Assembly: GCA_951812775.1 (NCBI GenBank)
Contig: OX638326.1
Span: 942,335 to 1,006,334, forward strand
Direction: 5' to 3'
Length of the DNA: 64,000 nucleotides
DNA from: an uncultured Alphaproteobacteria bacterium
GTDB lineage: Bacteria; Pseudomonadota; Alphaproteobacteria; MPNO01; UBA2964
Below the pieces are notes generated by a model that saw nothing but the letters and a program-made list of their open reading frames with translations, did not search any database and was not told where the DNA came from. Positions 26,393 through 34,772 of this stretch are shown in pieces. The translations under genes and the position numbers were made by a program. Each line of letters starts with the position of its first letter. Position 1 is the first letter of the stretch.

Positions 26393-26765
26393 AGCCCTTT
26401 CTCCCCTTCCGGGACCGATCGGCACTCATTTGTATTCAGTCTTAGCGCCATACGGTCACTAGCCCCGAAACACGCGTCTTTCGACCTGACGAAAGGCAAA
26501 CAAATCAGATAGCCTCACCCGCTAGCTGATCGCGTTCCGGCCAGTTAACTATAGCATGGCCACATTTTTAGTGAAGACATTCAATTGTGGAGCAAAAACG
26601 TTATAAGACATTGTTTTTATTTATGTTATTATATTTCTTCCACAATCAAGAAGTATATAACGCCGCTCGAATCAGCAAATTATGAAGAATTTGTTACCGA
26701 ATTATGCCGTAACAAATGAGGCTAAATCCCGTTATATTAACCCTCTGAATCCGGCAAAACAGCAC
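26393..26765. other. AT-rich intergenic region with two inverted repeats
   Basis: This stretch separates two leftward genes. It has a perfect nine-base inverted repeat (26689-26697 and 26709-26717, ATTTGTTAC/GTAACAAAT) with an 11-base loop about 50 bases after the molybdoenzyme stop, and an eight-base one (26584-26591 and 26639-26646, ATTGTGGA/TCCACAAT) 47 bases apart. The middle is much richer in AT than its surroundings. I find no convincing gene; the short frame at 26682-26879 only overlaps the molybdoenzyme end. It probably holds a terminator-like hairpin and the symporter promoter. Confidence 0.5.
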
Positions 26766-29072
26766 CTAGGCGGAGACCACTTCTGGTGCCCGAGAGACGT
26801 TAATCTCCGGCGCGGCTTCATCAAATTTTTCGATTTCAACCAAGGCCGTGGTCGAGGTTGGCGCCTGACCGACCTTTGATGTTGCTTTGTCCCGTGTGAG
26901 CACATTCGGGTTGCCATGAATTTCCAACGCCCCCGGCGCACCACCGTTATTGTCATACCAGGCCCCGGCTGACAGCCTGATGACACTCGGCCTGATATCG
27001 TCATTTATAACGGCACCCGCCAGGCACGCGCCCCGATCATTAAACACCCTGACCAGATCACCAGCGGAGATTCCACGAACGGCAGCGTCCTCAGAATTTA
27101 TCTCAACAGGTTCACGGCCGGCCACTTTTGACGCCCCGCTAACAGGGCCATCATCCATTTGACTGTGCAGACGGTCTTTGGGCTGGCTCGACATCATATG
27201 CAACGGATAGTCAGCCGCCTTTTCAGAGCCAAGCCACTCAGCGGGTTCCATCCAGGTTACGTGAGGCGGGCAATCGTCATAGTCAAATTTCTCGATCTTG
27301 CTCGAATAGAGTTCGAATTTGCCGGAGCGCGTTTTCAACCGGTTCGCGACCGGATCCTTGCGAAAATCGGCAAACAAGGTGTACTCATCTTCCTGATCGG
27401 GAATTTTAAATGAGCCTTTTTCCCAGAACGTATCAAAGTCGGGCATTGCTGCTTCATTGGTCTTGGCACCGTCCCGACAACTTTCATACAAAAAGCGTAA
27501 CCAGGCATCCTCATCACGACCTTCTGTGAACTCTTCTTCACAGCCGAGACGTTTTGAGAGCTCTACCAAAATATCGAAGTCATTCTTTGCTTCCCCGACA
27601 GGCTCAATGGCTTTCTCCATCACCACCAGATAGGGATCGCGGGCCGCCGAACCAAAGTCGTTGCGTTCTAACGACGTCGTCACCGGCAACACAATATCAG
27701 CGTGACGCGCCGTCGCTGTCCACCAGGGTTCATGCACAATCACCGTTTCCGGCTTCTGCCAGCCGAGACGCAAACGATTAATGTCCTGATGATGATGAAA
27801 CGGATTTCCGCCACCCCAATAGATCAACTTGATATCCGGGTAGGTGATTTTCTTGCCGTTATAATCAATCACCTCACCCGGATTGAGCAGGGCATCCGCG
27901 ATCCGCGCTGCGGGGATTGCATAGTTTGTCGGGTTACGCCCGGCGCTCATCGATGGCGGGCGGAACAATGGCGGCGCATTTCCCATGCCGCCCGTCGACC
28001 CGTAGCCAAAGGTATAGCCGCCGCCTGGCAACCCAATATGTCCGAGAACACTTGCCAGCAGAATGAGTGCCCAAAACGGTTGTTCCCCATGATCACCGCG
28101 TTGCAACGACCAGGTTGCCGACATCATCGTGCGGCCCGAGGCCATCTGCCGGGCGAGGTCGCGCAGAACCTCACTATCAATGCCGGTTATCGCCGCTGCC
28201 CAGTCAGCGTCTTTGGGCTGACCGTCGGTTTCTCCCATGAGGTAGGGCTGCACGCGTTCAAATCCTTCACAGTACCGGTCGAGGAATTCTGCATCATGCA
28301 GGTCTTCAGTTATCAGCGTATGTGCAAGCGCCAGCATCATCGCAGTATCTGTATTGGGGCGGATTGCAATCCATGTCGGGTCCAAAAACTCCGGCGCATC
28401 ATCCCGGCACGGGCTGACATTGATGACATTCACGCCAGCTGCGGCCAGTTTCTTCATGGAGGGTAGAAATTCATGGGCGACATTACCGCCGCGTGCGGCC
28501 TGGGTGTTCTTGGGATTAATCCCGCCAAAAACAATCAGATTCTTCGCGTGACGTTCAACCGCCGACCAGGATGTCAGCGGGCCCGTAACAGAGCGCATGT
28601 CGCCAGCGATATGCGGCACAAAAGCCATCGCTGCGCCAAAACTGTAATTCGAAGATTGATCGACACAACCACCGGCCGCGAACAGGAATTTGCGGACAAG
28701 CATCCGCGCATGATGAAACGTGCCAGCGCTCGACCAGCCATATGAGCCACCCAGAATGGCATCATTGCTGTAGGTTTCCTTAACCCGCTTTAACTCGCCA
28801 GCAACGAGGTCATAGGCTTTCTCCCAACTGACCGGAACAAACGGTTCACGCCCGCGGCCTTCGCCATTTCCAGGACCGGTCTTCAGCCAGCCCTCGCGAA
28901 CAAAAGGCCGCGCAACACGTGTCTCGGTATGCACCGAATGCGGAATAGAGGCCAACATAGGTGACGGGTTAGGGTCTTCTTCAAAGGGCTGCACGCCGGT
29001 GACGCACCCATCCTCAACCTCCGCCAAATAGGCACCCCAATGTGATGAATTGCGAAACAGTTTAGTCGCCAT
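26766..29072 (-). CDS. DMSO reductase-family molybdopterin oxidoreductase (BisC-like)
   Basis: This 768-residue enzyme binds a molybdenum bis-MGD cofactor. Residues Y111-G-W113 and S144 (NYSFGAAM) match in spacing the active-site Tyr, Trp and Mo-ligand Ser of DMSO reductase, and LIYWGGGNPFHHHQD, VHEPWWTATARHADIVLPVT and the C-terminal dinucleotide-binding domain also fit. No Tat signal and no N-terminal 4Fe-4S cysteines are seen, so it is cytoplasmic and of the biotin/methionine sulfoxide reductase or DMSO/TMAO reductase type. AGAGGA precedes the ATG. It reduces S- or N-oxides; the partner electron donor is not encoded nearby. Confidence 0.92.
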   Translation of the reverse strand: MATKLFRNSSHWGAYLAEVEDGCVTGVQPFEEDPNPSPMLASIPHSVHTETRVARPFVREGWLKTGPGNGEGRGREPFVPVSWEKAYDLVAGELKRVKETYSNDAILGGSYGWSSAGTFHHARMLVRKFLFAAGGCVDQSSNYSFGAAMAFVPHIAGDMRSVTGPLTSWSAVERHAKNLIVFGGINPKNTQAARGGNVAHEFLPSMKKLAAAGVNVINVSPCRDDAPEFLDPTWIAIRPNTDTAMMLALAHTLITEDLHDAEFLDRYCEGFERVQPYLMGETDGQPKDADWAAAITGIDSEVLRDLARQMASGRTMMSATWSLQRGDHGEQPFWALILLASVLGHIGLPGGGYTFGYGSTGGMGNAPPLFRPPSMSAGRNPTNYAIPAARIADALLNPGEVIDYNGKKITYPDIKLIYWGGGNPFHHHQDINRLRLGWQKPETVIVHEPWWTATARHADIVLPVTTSLERNDFGSAARDPYLVVMEKAIEPVGEAKNDFDILVELSKRLGCEEEFTEGRDEDAWLRFLYESCRDGAKTNEAAMPDFDTFWEKGSFKIPDQEDEYTLFADFRKDPVANRLKTRSGKFELYSSKIEKFDYDDCPPHVTWMEPAEWLGSEKAADYPLHMMSSQPKDRLHSQMDDGPVSGASKVAGREPVEINSEDAAVRGISAGDLVRVFNDRGACLAGAVINDDIRPSVIRLSAGAWYDNNGGAPGALEIHGNPNVLTRDKATSKVGQAPTSTTALVEIEKFDEAAPEINVSRAPEVVSA

Positions 29073-29175
29073 CAGAAAATCCTCTTTGCTGGAACGAGGA
29101 TTTTAAGGCGAAAGGTGACGGAGTGCACCTGTAAAGAAAACTCACTTCCGATTTGGAATATTTCCTTGGTGAGCG

Positions 29176-29895
29176 TCAGTTATATTTAAAACCTGCGTGG
29201 ATTTTGTCGAAATTGTCTTCTCCAAATTTTATCATTTTTCCGATGAAAGATTCTTTGACAAACCCATTCTTTTGTCCGGCAGGTAGATATCCATATTTTT
29301 CTGATGCCATCGTATTCTCTGGATGAAAAAACATCATGATATGCATAAATTTCTCTGGCGTGGCGGCCCGAAAATTCACTACGCCAAATAAACCAGTATC
29401 GATCGGAAACCATATTTTGTTTCGCGTTTTGTACTCTATGGCGCTTTTCACTCCATCCGACAAATAATTGAAATCTTCTGGAAGAAATTTTTCTACAAAC
29501 CAACATTTCTGATCCATCTCGCCCAAAGGCATAGGATTGACGTAATGAATCGCCGTTGAGTCCTTCAGACATTGTCTAGGTAGTCTCGCCGCCATGTAAC
29601 GTGGACTACTGGTAACGTCGGTCGCGATCAGGATCCCAAACAATCCCGCCCTATGATCCAAATTGGCAAGAATAAAGGAGTTAAACGGACTTATTCCGTA
29701 CCGAGGGTTATCGACTTGCGACGATAAAATTTTCCAGCTTCCTGGAGGCAATGCTATACGCTTTTCGCCTTGAATAATGACGCCACTAACAATCGATCCA
29801 GCAGGATAGTTTTTCACAGTTTGGCTCGTAGTTTTACAGCCAAACAGAAGAGCCGCCCCAAAACAAACGCACAATAACTGTTTGATTATCTTCAT
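29176..29895 (-). CDS. paralogous lipoprotein (downstream copy)
   Basis: The 239-residue protein has a lipoprotein signal ending LLFGC at residue 20, followed by KTTSQTVKNYPAG and GEKRIALPPGSWKIL. These segments match the upstream gene (CQTTGETLKKYPVGG and GKKQVPLPPGEWEIF), so the two are tandem paralogs of one unnamed family. The rest includes CWFVEKF and a C-terminal helix ending KIHAGFKYN. It should be anchored in the outer or inner membrane. Its composition is more AT-rich than its neighbours. The ATG overlaps the ancestral end of the upstream gene. No function can be given. Confidence 0.8.
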   Translation of the reverse strand: MKIIKQLLCVCFGAALLFGCKTTSQTVKNYPAGSIVSGVIIQGEKRIALPPGSWKILSSQVDNPRYGISPFNSFILANLDHRAGLFGILIATDVTSSPRYMAARLPRQCLKDSTAIHYVNPMPLGEMDQKCWFVEKFLPEDFNYLSDGVKSAIEYKTRNKIWFPIDTGLFGVVNFRAATPEKFMHIMMFFHPENTMASEKYGYLPAGQKNGFVKESFIGKMIKFGEDNFDKIHAGFKYN

Positions 29896-30625
29896 TTTGT
29901 CGTTGAAGCCGTCCGTGCAGGTGCCAACTTGCCCCTGAAACCTGCTTCAACTTTGGGAAAATATGCTTCTGCCCATTTCTTCATCCGTTCGACGTAAGCG
30001 GCTTTCTTCTTATCTGAATAAATTCGGTCTTTATGCCAATCGTTTGTAGCTCAGGCGGGTCGAAGCCTTCCGCTTCAGGATTGAAGAATACCCGAACTGT
30101 CAAAGTGTCGTAGGTATCTGTGACCCGGAAACCGGCATACACAGAAGTCACCGGCAGTTTGACACCTTTTTCTTTAGCTCGCTCGAGTGCCATGGTGCTG
30201 ACGTTCGAGCTATTACCGGAGCGTGTCATGCGCGTATGATTTATAAACCAGCAACGCTGATCACTGCCTTCAATATTGTCTGGGGCATATACATGGAGCA
30301 TATTTGTCCGACGGCATGCTTTTAGGATCACCCAACCTAAGCCGTTGCTTACATCGGTATTTGTGTTGACTCTAATTGCCAATGCTTTCGCGTTGGGATC
30401 CTTGTTCACTAATATAGTGGCTAAAAATGGCACCGCATTATTGTTGTGAGTCACTGTCGTCGCAAAGATTTCCCATTCACCGGGCGGTAACGGAACTTGC
30501 TTTTTTCCTACACTGAATATCCCGCTATAGGTCCCACCTACCGGATATTTTTTAAGGGTTTCACCAGTCGTCTGACAGCCCGCCGCCAGAACCAACACTG
30601 CAAACATTGCAAAAATACGTGCCAT
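29892..30625 (-). pseudogene. paralogous lipoprotein (upstream copy), C-terminal frameshift
   Basis: The frame begins at 30625 with a lipoprotein signal (lipobox LAAGC) and carries CQTTGETLKKYPVGG and CWFINHTRM, like its neighbour. It ends early at 29981 with KTEFIQIRRKPLTSNG. Reading a second frame from about 30025 gives IYSDKKKAAYVERMKKWAEAYF, then PKVEAGF, up to a stop at 29892 that overlaps the next ATG as ATGA. The tail matches the paralog's ending (FGEDNFDKIHAGF), so a small indel near 30020-30030 has changed the C terminus. The protein may still be made with a wrong end. GGGAGAC precedes the start. Confidence 0.78.
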
Positions 30626-30737
30626 TTCTCTTGTCTCCCAACTGCAACTTCGACGTGACAAAAGACTAGAAAGCAAAACCTTAGTCGTCAACGTGCCGCA
30701 TGTTGCGCGTTAGACGGGCAGACAATAGTTTACCGCC

Positions 30738-33065
30738 ATGTCCAGAAACATCGGCCAGCCCCTCGTTCGCAATGAAGATCACCGTCTGATCACCGGCGCT
30801 GGCGAGTTTAGCGATGACCGAAACATCGCAGGACAGGCCTATGCCGCGATGCTGCGATCACCGCACGCTCATGCCATCATTAAGAGCATTGATACTTCGG
30901 CGGCCGAATCCATGCCGGGTGTTCTTCTGGTCTTCACTGGCCGTGACTGGCAGAAAACCGGTCTGCCACCGCTGCAAAACAATCCAATCCCCAGCGCCAA
31001 AACCGACCCGACCTTGTTTGCGCCGAGGGGTGGATTACCACATGCCCGGGAACAGTTCCCCTTACCCATAGATCGCGTGCACATCGCGGGTGAGGCTGTG
31101 GCAATGGTAGTGGCTGAAACGTCGGCCCAGGCAGAAGATGCTGCAGAAGCAATTGATATCACTTATGAAATTCTGGACGCCAATGCGTCTTCGGCAAAGG
31201 CAGAGGAAGCGGCCCTGCTATGGGATGACCTGCCTTATAATCTCGGCGTCGACAGCGATTTGGGCGATCCGGCTACCGTCGAGAAAGTCTTCACGAGCGC
31301 GGACCATATTGTCGACCTAGCCGTTCATGTTGGCCGCGTCACCGGCGTTCCAATGGAACCCCGCGCCGCGTTGGCGACTTATGATAAAAAGACGGACAGC
31401 TATGCCCTCTATGCCGGGGGTGGTGGCGCTCTAAGGCACCGGACGGAACTCGCCAAGCTGGCAGATGTCCCGGATGATCGTATGCGGGTCGTTTGCGGTG
31501 ATGTCGGTGGCAATTACGGCACCCGCAATCGCGTGTATCCGGAATTTCCGCTTGTCCTGCTCGCTGCCAAAATGCTGGATCGCCCGGTCAAATGGACCGC
31601 CAGCCGTACAGAGTGCATGTTGAGCGATCTGCAGGGCCGTGATCTGACCAGCGCGCTCTCTCTGGCCCTCGACAAAGACGGTAAATTCCTCGCCATGCGC
31701 GGCCAAAACACCAGCAATACCGGCGGCTATACGGTCGCGTATGCCCCTCTTTCGAAAGGTGCAGGCATCGCGACGGGGCCCTATGATATCTCTCCGGCGA
31801 CGTTACGCTTAAAAGCTGTCGTGACCAACACGCCGCCAACCAACCCCTATCGCAGCGCCGGCCGTCCGGAATGTGTCTTTGCCCTTGAGCGGCTGATCGA
31901 CACGGCGGCACGGCAACTCGGTTTCGATCGCATTGTATTGCGGCGCAAGAATCTGATCCAACCGGAACAGCTGCCCTATGAAAATCCACAAGGCATGCTC
32001 TATGACAGCGGAGAGTTCGAACGAGCCCTTGATATCGCGCTTGAGAAATCTGATTACGCGGGATTTGACCAGCGGCGGAAAGAGACTGAAGCGAGCGGTC
32101 TCAAGCGCGGTATCGGTATCGCGCCCTATATCGAGACCTCATCGGGGGCGTCGATGGAATGGTCCAGCGTGTCAGTGTTGCCTGACGGCGTAAAAGTAGC
32201 GGTAGGCACCCAGTCGAGCGGGCAAGGGCATGAGACCAGCTTCGCCCAAGTCGCCGCCGACTGGCTCGGAATCCCTTTTGAAAAAGTCCTCATCCAGCAG
32301 GGCAATACCGATGTCGCCAAGGCCGGGAACGGATCACATGCCGGGCGCTCCATGCGCATGGCTGGCACCGCAATTGTGTTAACCTCCAACCAGGTCATCG
32401 AAAAAGGTAAAGCCCTCGCCGCCTTTGTGCTCGAAGCAGCATTTCAAGACATTGAGTTTGACGACGGCACCTTTCGCATTCAGGGAACAGACAGAGCCAT
32501 CGACTGGTTCACGCTCGCCGGTGAGGCCGAACGTGATGACCTGCCAGAAGAATTACAAGGTGGGCTCAATGCCGAGCTAAAGAACATCATGCATGAAGCA
32601 GTGTTCCCGAATGGCTGCCATATCTGCGAAGTCGTCGTCGACCCCGAAACCGGGACCGTCACGCTCGAACGCTATACCGCCGTCGACGACGTCGGACGGG
32701 TTATCAACCCGCTGATTGTCGATGGCCAAATCCATGGCGGGATCGTTCAGGGTGCGGGCCAGGCCTTGATGGAACGTTGCTTCTTCGATGAGGAAACCGC
32801 GCAGCCCTATGCCGGGTCGTTTATGGATTACGCGCTGCCGCGCGCCGACGACATGCCCTCTTTTTCCGTCACCTATCACGAGGTTATCAGCCCGCAGAAC
32901 CCGCTTGGCGTTAAATCAGGCGGCGAAAGCGGCACCACACCGGCACCCGCCGTGATTATCAATGCCGTGGTTGATGCGCTCTATGATCTCGGCGTCCGCG
33001 ATATCGAAATGCCAGCGACGCCACACCGCGTCTGGCAGGCGATACAGGATGCCAAAGCAAGCTGA
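30738..33065 (+). CDS. xanthine dehydrogenase-family molybdopterin-binding subunit (CoxL-like, copy 2)
   Basis: This 775-residue protein is a second molybdenum hydroxylase large subunit. The N-terminal hammerhead domain begins IGQPLVRNEDHRLITGAGEFSDD; MoCo-binding segments include DVGGNYGTRNRVYPEF, NPYRSAGRPE and QSSGQGHET, and the catalytic Glu lies near residue 730 in GVKSGGESGT. It is closer to copy 3 (34773-37106) than to copy 1, sharing for instance RVTGVPMEPRAAL and EFPLVL. It has no signal peptide. No FAD or iron-sulfur subunit gene is adjacent, and the next gene, an enoyl-CoA hydratase, converges on it. Confidence 0.92.
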   Translation: MSRNIGQPLVRNEDHRLITGAGEFSDDRNIAGQAYAAMLRSPHAHAIIKSIDTSAAESMPGVLLVFTGRDWQKTGLPPLQNNPIPSAKTDPTLFAPRGGLPHAREQFPLPIDRVHIAGEAVAMVVAETSAQAEDAAEAIDITYEILDANASSAKAEEAALLWDDLPYNLGVDSDLGDPATVEKVFTSADHIVDLAVHVGRVTGVPMEPRAALATYDKKTDSYALYAGGGGALRHRTELAKLADVPDDRMRVVCGDVGGNYGTRNRVYPEFPLVLLAAKMLDRPVKWTASRTECMLSDLQGRDLTSALSLALDKDGKFLAMRGQNTSNTGGYTVAYAPLSKGAGIATGPYDISPATLRLKAVVTNTPPTNPYRSAGRPECVFALERLIDTAARQLGFDRIVLRRKNLIQPEQLPYENPQGMLYDSGEFERALDIALEKSDYAGFDQRRKETEASGLKRGIGIAPYIETSSGASMEWSSVSVLPDGVKVAVGTQSSGQGHETSFAQVAADWLGIPFEKVLIQQGNTDVAKAGNGSHAGRSMRMAGTAIVLTSNQVIEKGKALAAFVLEAAFQDIEFDDGTFRIQGTDRAIDWFTLAGEAERDDLPEELQGGLNAELKNIMHEAVFPNGCHICEVVVDPETGTVTLERYTAVDDVGRVINPLIVDGQIHGGIVQGAGQALMERCFFDEETAQPYAGSFMDYALPRADDMPSFSVTYHEVISPQNPLGVKSGGESGTTPAPAVIINAVVDALYDLGVRDIEMPATPHRVWQAIQDAKAS

Positions 33066-33069
33066 CTTT

Positions 33070-33804
33070 CTACTTATTCCCCATCATGCCCGATGAAGTA
33101 TTTACCGCCGAGTGCATGTTGCGGGCGAAATCAGAGGCCTGCTCGACGGACATCGTCAGCGCGTTGGTCGCATATTCTTTGACCGACAGCACTGCGGGCA
33201 TCGGCGCCTTATCGATGGCAGCGCAGACCATCTCGAGTTGAGCATCCAACTTATCGTCAGGCACCACGCGGCTCACCAGCCCATAGGATAGCGCTGTTTG
33301 GGCGTCGATCTCTTCCGTCGAATAGGTCAGATACAGAGCGCCTTTTCGGCCAACGCGGTCAACCAGTGATGACATGGCCATTGTCGGCATGATGTTGTGG
33401 CCCATTTCAGGTAGTGCAAAACGCGCACTTTCAGCCGCGATGGTGATATCGCATACCGAGGCTATCGCGCAGCCAAACCCCAAAGACCGGCCTTGCGCTG
33501 CAGCAACCACCGGAATTTTTGACCGCCGGAACGACCCATAAAAATTAAACACCACCTCGCTGCGGCGACGGGAATCCATTGCATCGTTTGGTTTACCGGG
33601 CTCGCGGCCTTCCGGGTCACGGCCCAGGCAAAAGTCATCACCAGCACTGCGAAAAACGACATACTTGGAATCATTATTGGCCGCGTCGATCATGTCAGCC
33701 AGTTCCGACGCCATGGGATCGCTTACCAATCCGCCGCAATCGGCGCGGTTCAACGTGATATGGGTGGCGTCACCTTTTTTCTCGCAGAGTATTTTATCGG
33801 CCAT
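33070..33804 (-). CDS. enoyl-CoA hydratase/isomerase family protein
   Basis: The 244-residue crotonase-fold protein carries the oxyanion-hole segments FRSAGDDFCLGRDPEG and GRSLGFGCAIASVCDITIAAESARFALPEMGHNIMP. The usual second catalytic Glu of enoyl-CoA hydratase is placed at LPEMG, so a hydratase or isomerase role on a CoA thioester is possible. It is the last gene of a leftward operon behind the VOC protein, molybdenum hydroxylase copy 3 and UbiD decarboxylase, which suggests a pathway leading from an aromatic acid to CoA intermediates. Confidence 0.88.
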   Translation of the reverse strand: MADKILCEKKGDATHITLNRADCGGLVSDPMASELADMIDAANNDSKYVVFRSAGDDFCLGRDPEGREPGKPNDAMDSRRRSEVVFNFYGSFRRSKIPVVAAAQGRSLGFGCAIASVCDITIAAESARFALPEMGHNIMPTMAMSSLVDRVGRKGALYLTYSTEEIDAQTALSYGLVSRVVPDDKLDAQLEMVCAAIDKAPMPAVLSVKEYATNALTMSVEQASDFARNMHSAVNTSSGMMGNK

Positions 33805-33815
33805 CGGAATCTCCC

Positions 33816-34754
33816 CTATTCAATAATTTGGTCCTGTTCGCGGGTGCGAAACGGAATACGTTGTTGGTCAACCGGTCGCGCCAACCAAGTCCCTGCCCCT
33901 TTTGGCAAGCTGTCATGGTAGCGCATCTCCCAATCGTCATCGATACAGTCCAGATCGGCGGTAATCTCCAGCAATCCACCTGCCGGATTCCAGAAATACC
34001 AGAAAATGTTGGAGCCAAAGATATGCCGACCGGGCCCGAAATGGGTTTCCCACCCCTGCGCTTCGAGATGCGAGCCAAGAAACATCACCTCATCGAAATC
34101 GCGAACCTCATAGGCGACATGCTGAAAGCCCGCCCGGTCACCCCGTTTGGATAAAAAGATATCGTGATGCTCCGAAGATCCGGGTGCCCGCAAAAATACG
34201 CCGATGTCCTTGATGTAATCGGTTTCGCGAAACCCCAACCGGTCGACATAAAATGCCTTGTTCTCATCAACATCACCGGGTGCCCAGCATCCGATATGGG
34301 CGGTGCGTTGCAGCTTTGGGACTTTGACCTCTGTGCCATCGGCGCGGGTATTGAAACGTTTGCGGTCGCCAATAGTGTTGGTCACCGGTGCGGTGAATTC
34401 GATGGGATTGGTTTCCGCTACTTTAAAGCCTAGCGCGTAACCAAGGTCATCTAAAACATGGATAACACCATCAGCCGTTTCAGTGACAAGCCGATCATTC
34501 GAAAGCTCATCACCTATCTCTTTCAGCGTATCCTCGCTATCTACCCGCCAGATGATCTCGCGTACCGTGTCGCCAGCGACAGGTGCTGAAGGCAGCTCAT
34601 TGTCATCGGCCCGGCGCAAAACGATGCTGGTGCCATCCGCCAGACCGAAGGTTTCACCATCTTCGGAGTCCATACCGACGTCGGACAAAAACCGCTTGGC
34701 AGGCTCCAAATCCTCGCAGCCATAAATCAGTGAGTGAATGCCGGTAATATTCAT
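33816..34754 (-). CDS. two-domain VOC protein, extradiol dioxygenase-like
   Basis: This 312-residue protein has two vicinal-oxygen-chelate domains, an arrangement typical of type I extradiol ring-cleavage dioxygenases. In the second domain the metal triad can be placed at His in RTAHIGCWA, His in GFQHVAYEVRD and Glu in GLLEITADLD. The first domain (residues 1-130) lacks this set. If active it would cleave a catechol-type ring with Fe(II) and O2. It sits between the molybdenum hydroxylase copy 3 gene and the enoyl-CoA hydratase gene, in keeping with aromatic catabolism. Confidence 0.85.
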   Translation of the reverse strand: MNITGIHSLIYGCEDLEPAKRFLSDVGMDSEDGETFGLADGTSIVLRRADDNELPSAPVAGDTVREIIWRVDSEDTLKEIGDELSNDRLVTETADGVIHVLDDLGYALGFKVAETNPIEFTAPVTNTIGDRKRFNTRADGTEVKVPKLQRTAHIGCWAPGDVDENKAFYVDRLGFRETDYIKDIGVFLRAPGSSEHHDIFLSKRGDRAGFQHVAYEVRDFDEVMFLGSHLEAQGWETHFGPGRHIFGSNIFWYFWNPAGGLLEITADLDCIDDDWEMRYHDSLPKGAGTWLARPVDQQRIPFRTREQDQIIE

Positions 34755-34772
34755 CAGCTTATCTCCAGATAA

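Noticed and set aside
27702..28466. 254-residue rightward frame opposite the molybdoenzyme
   Set aside because: It lies entirely opposite a strongly supported molybdoenzyme gene and has no recognisable family features.
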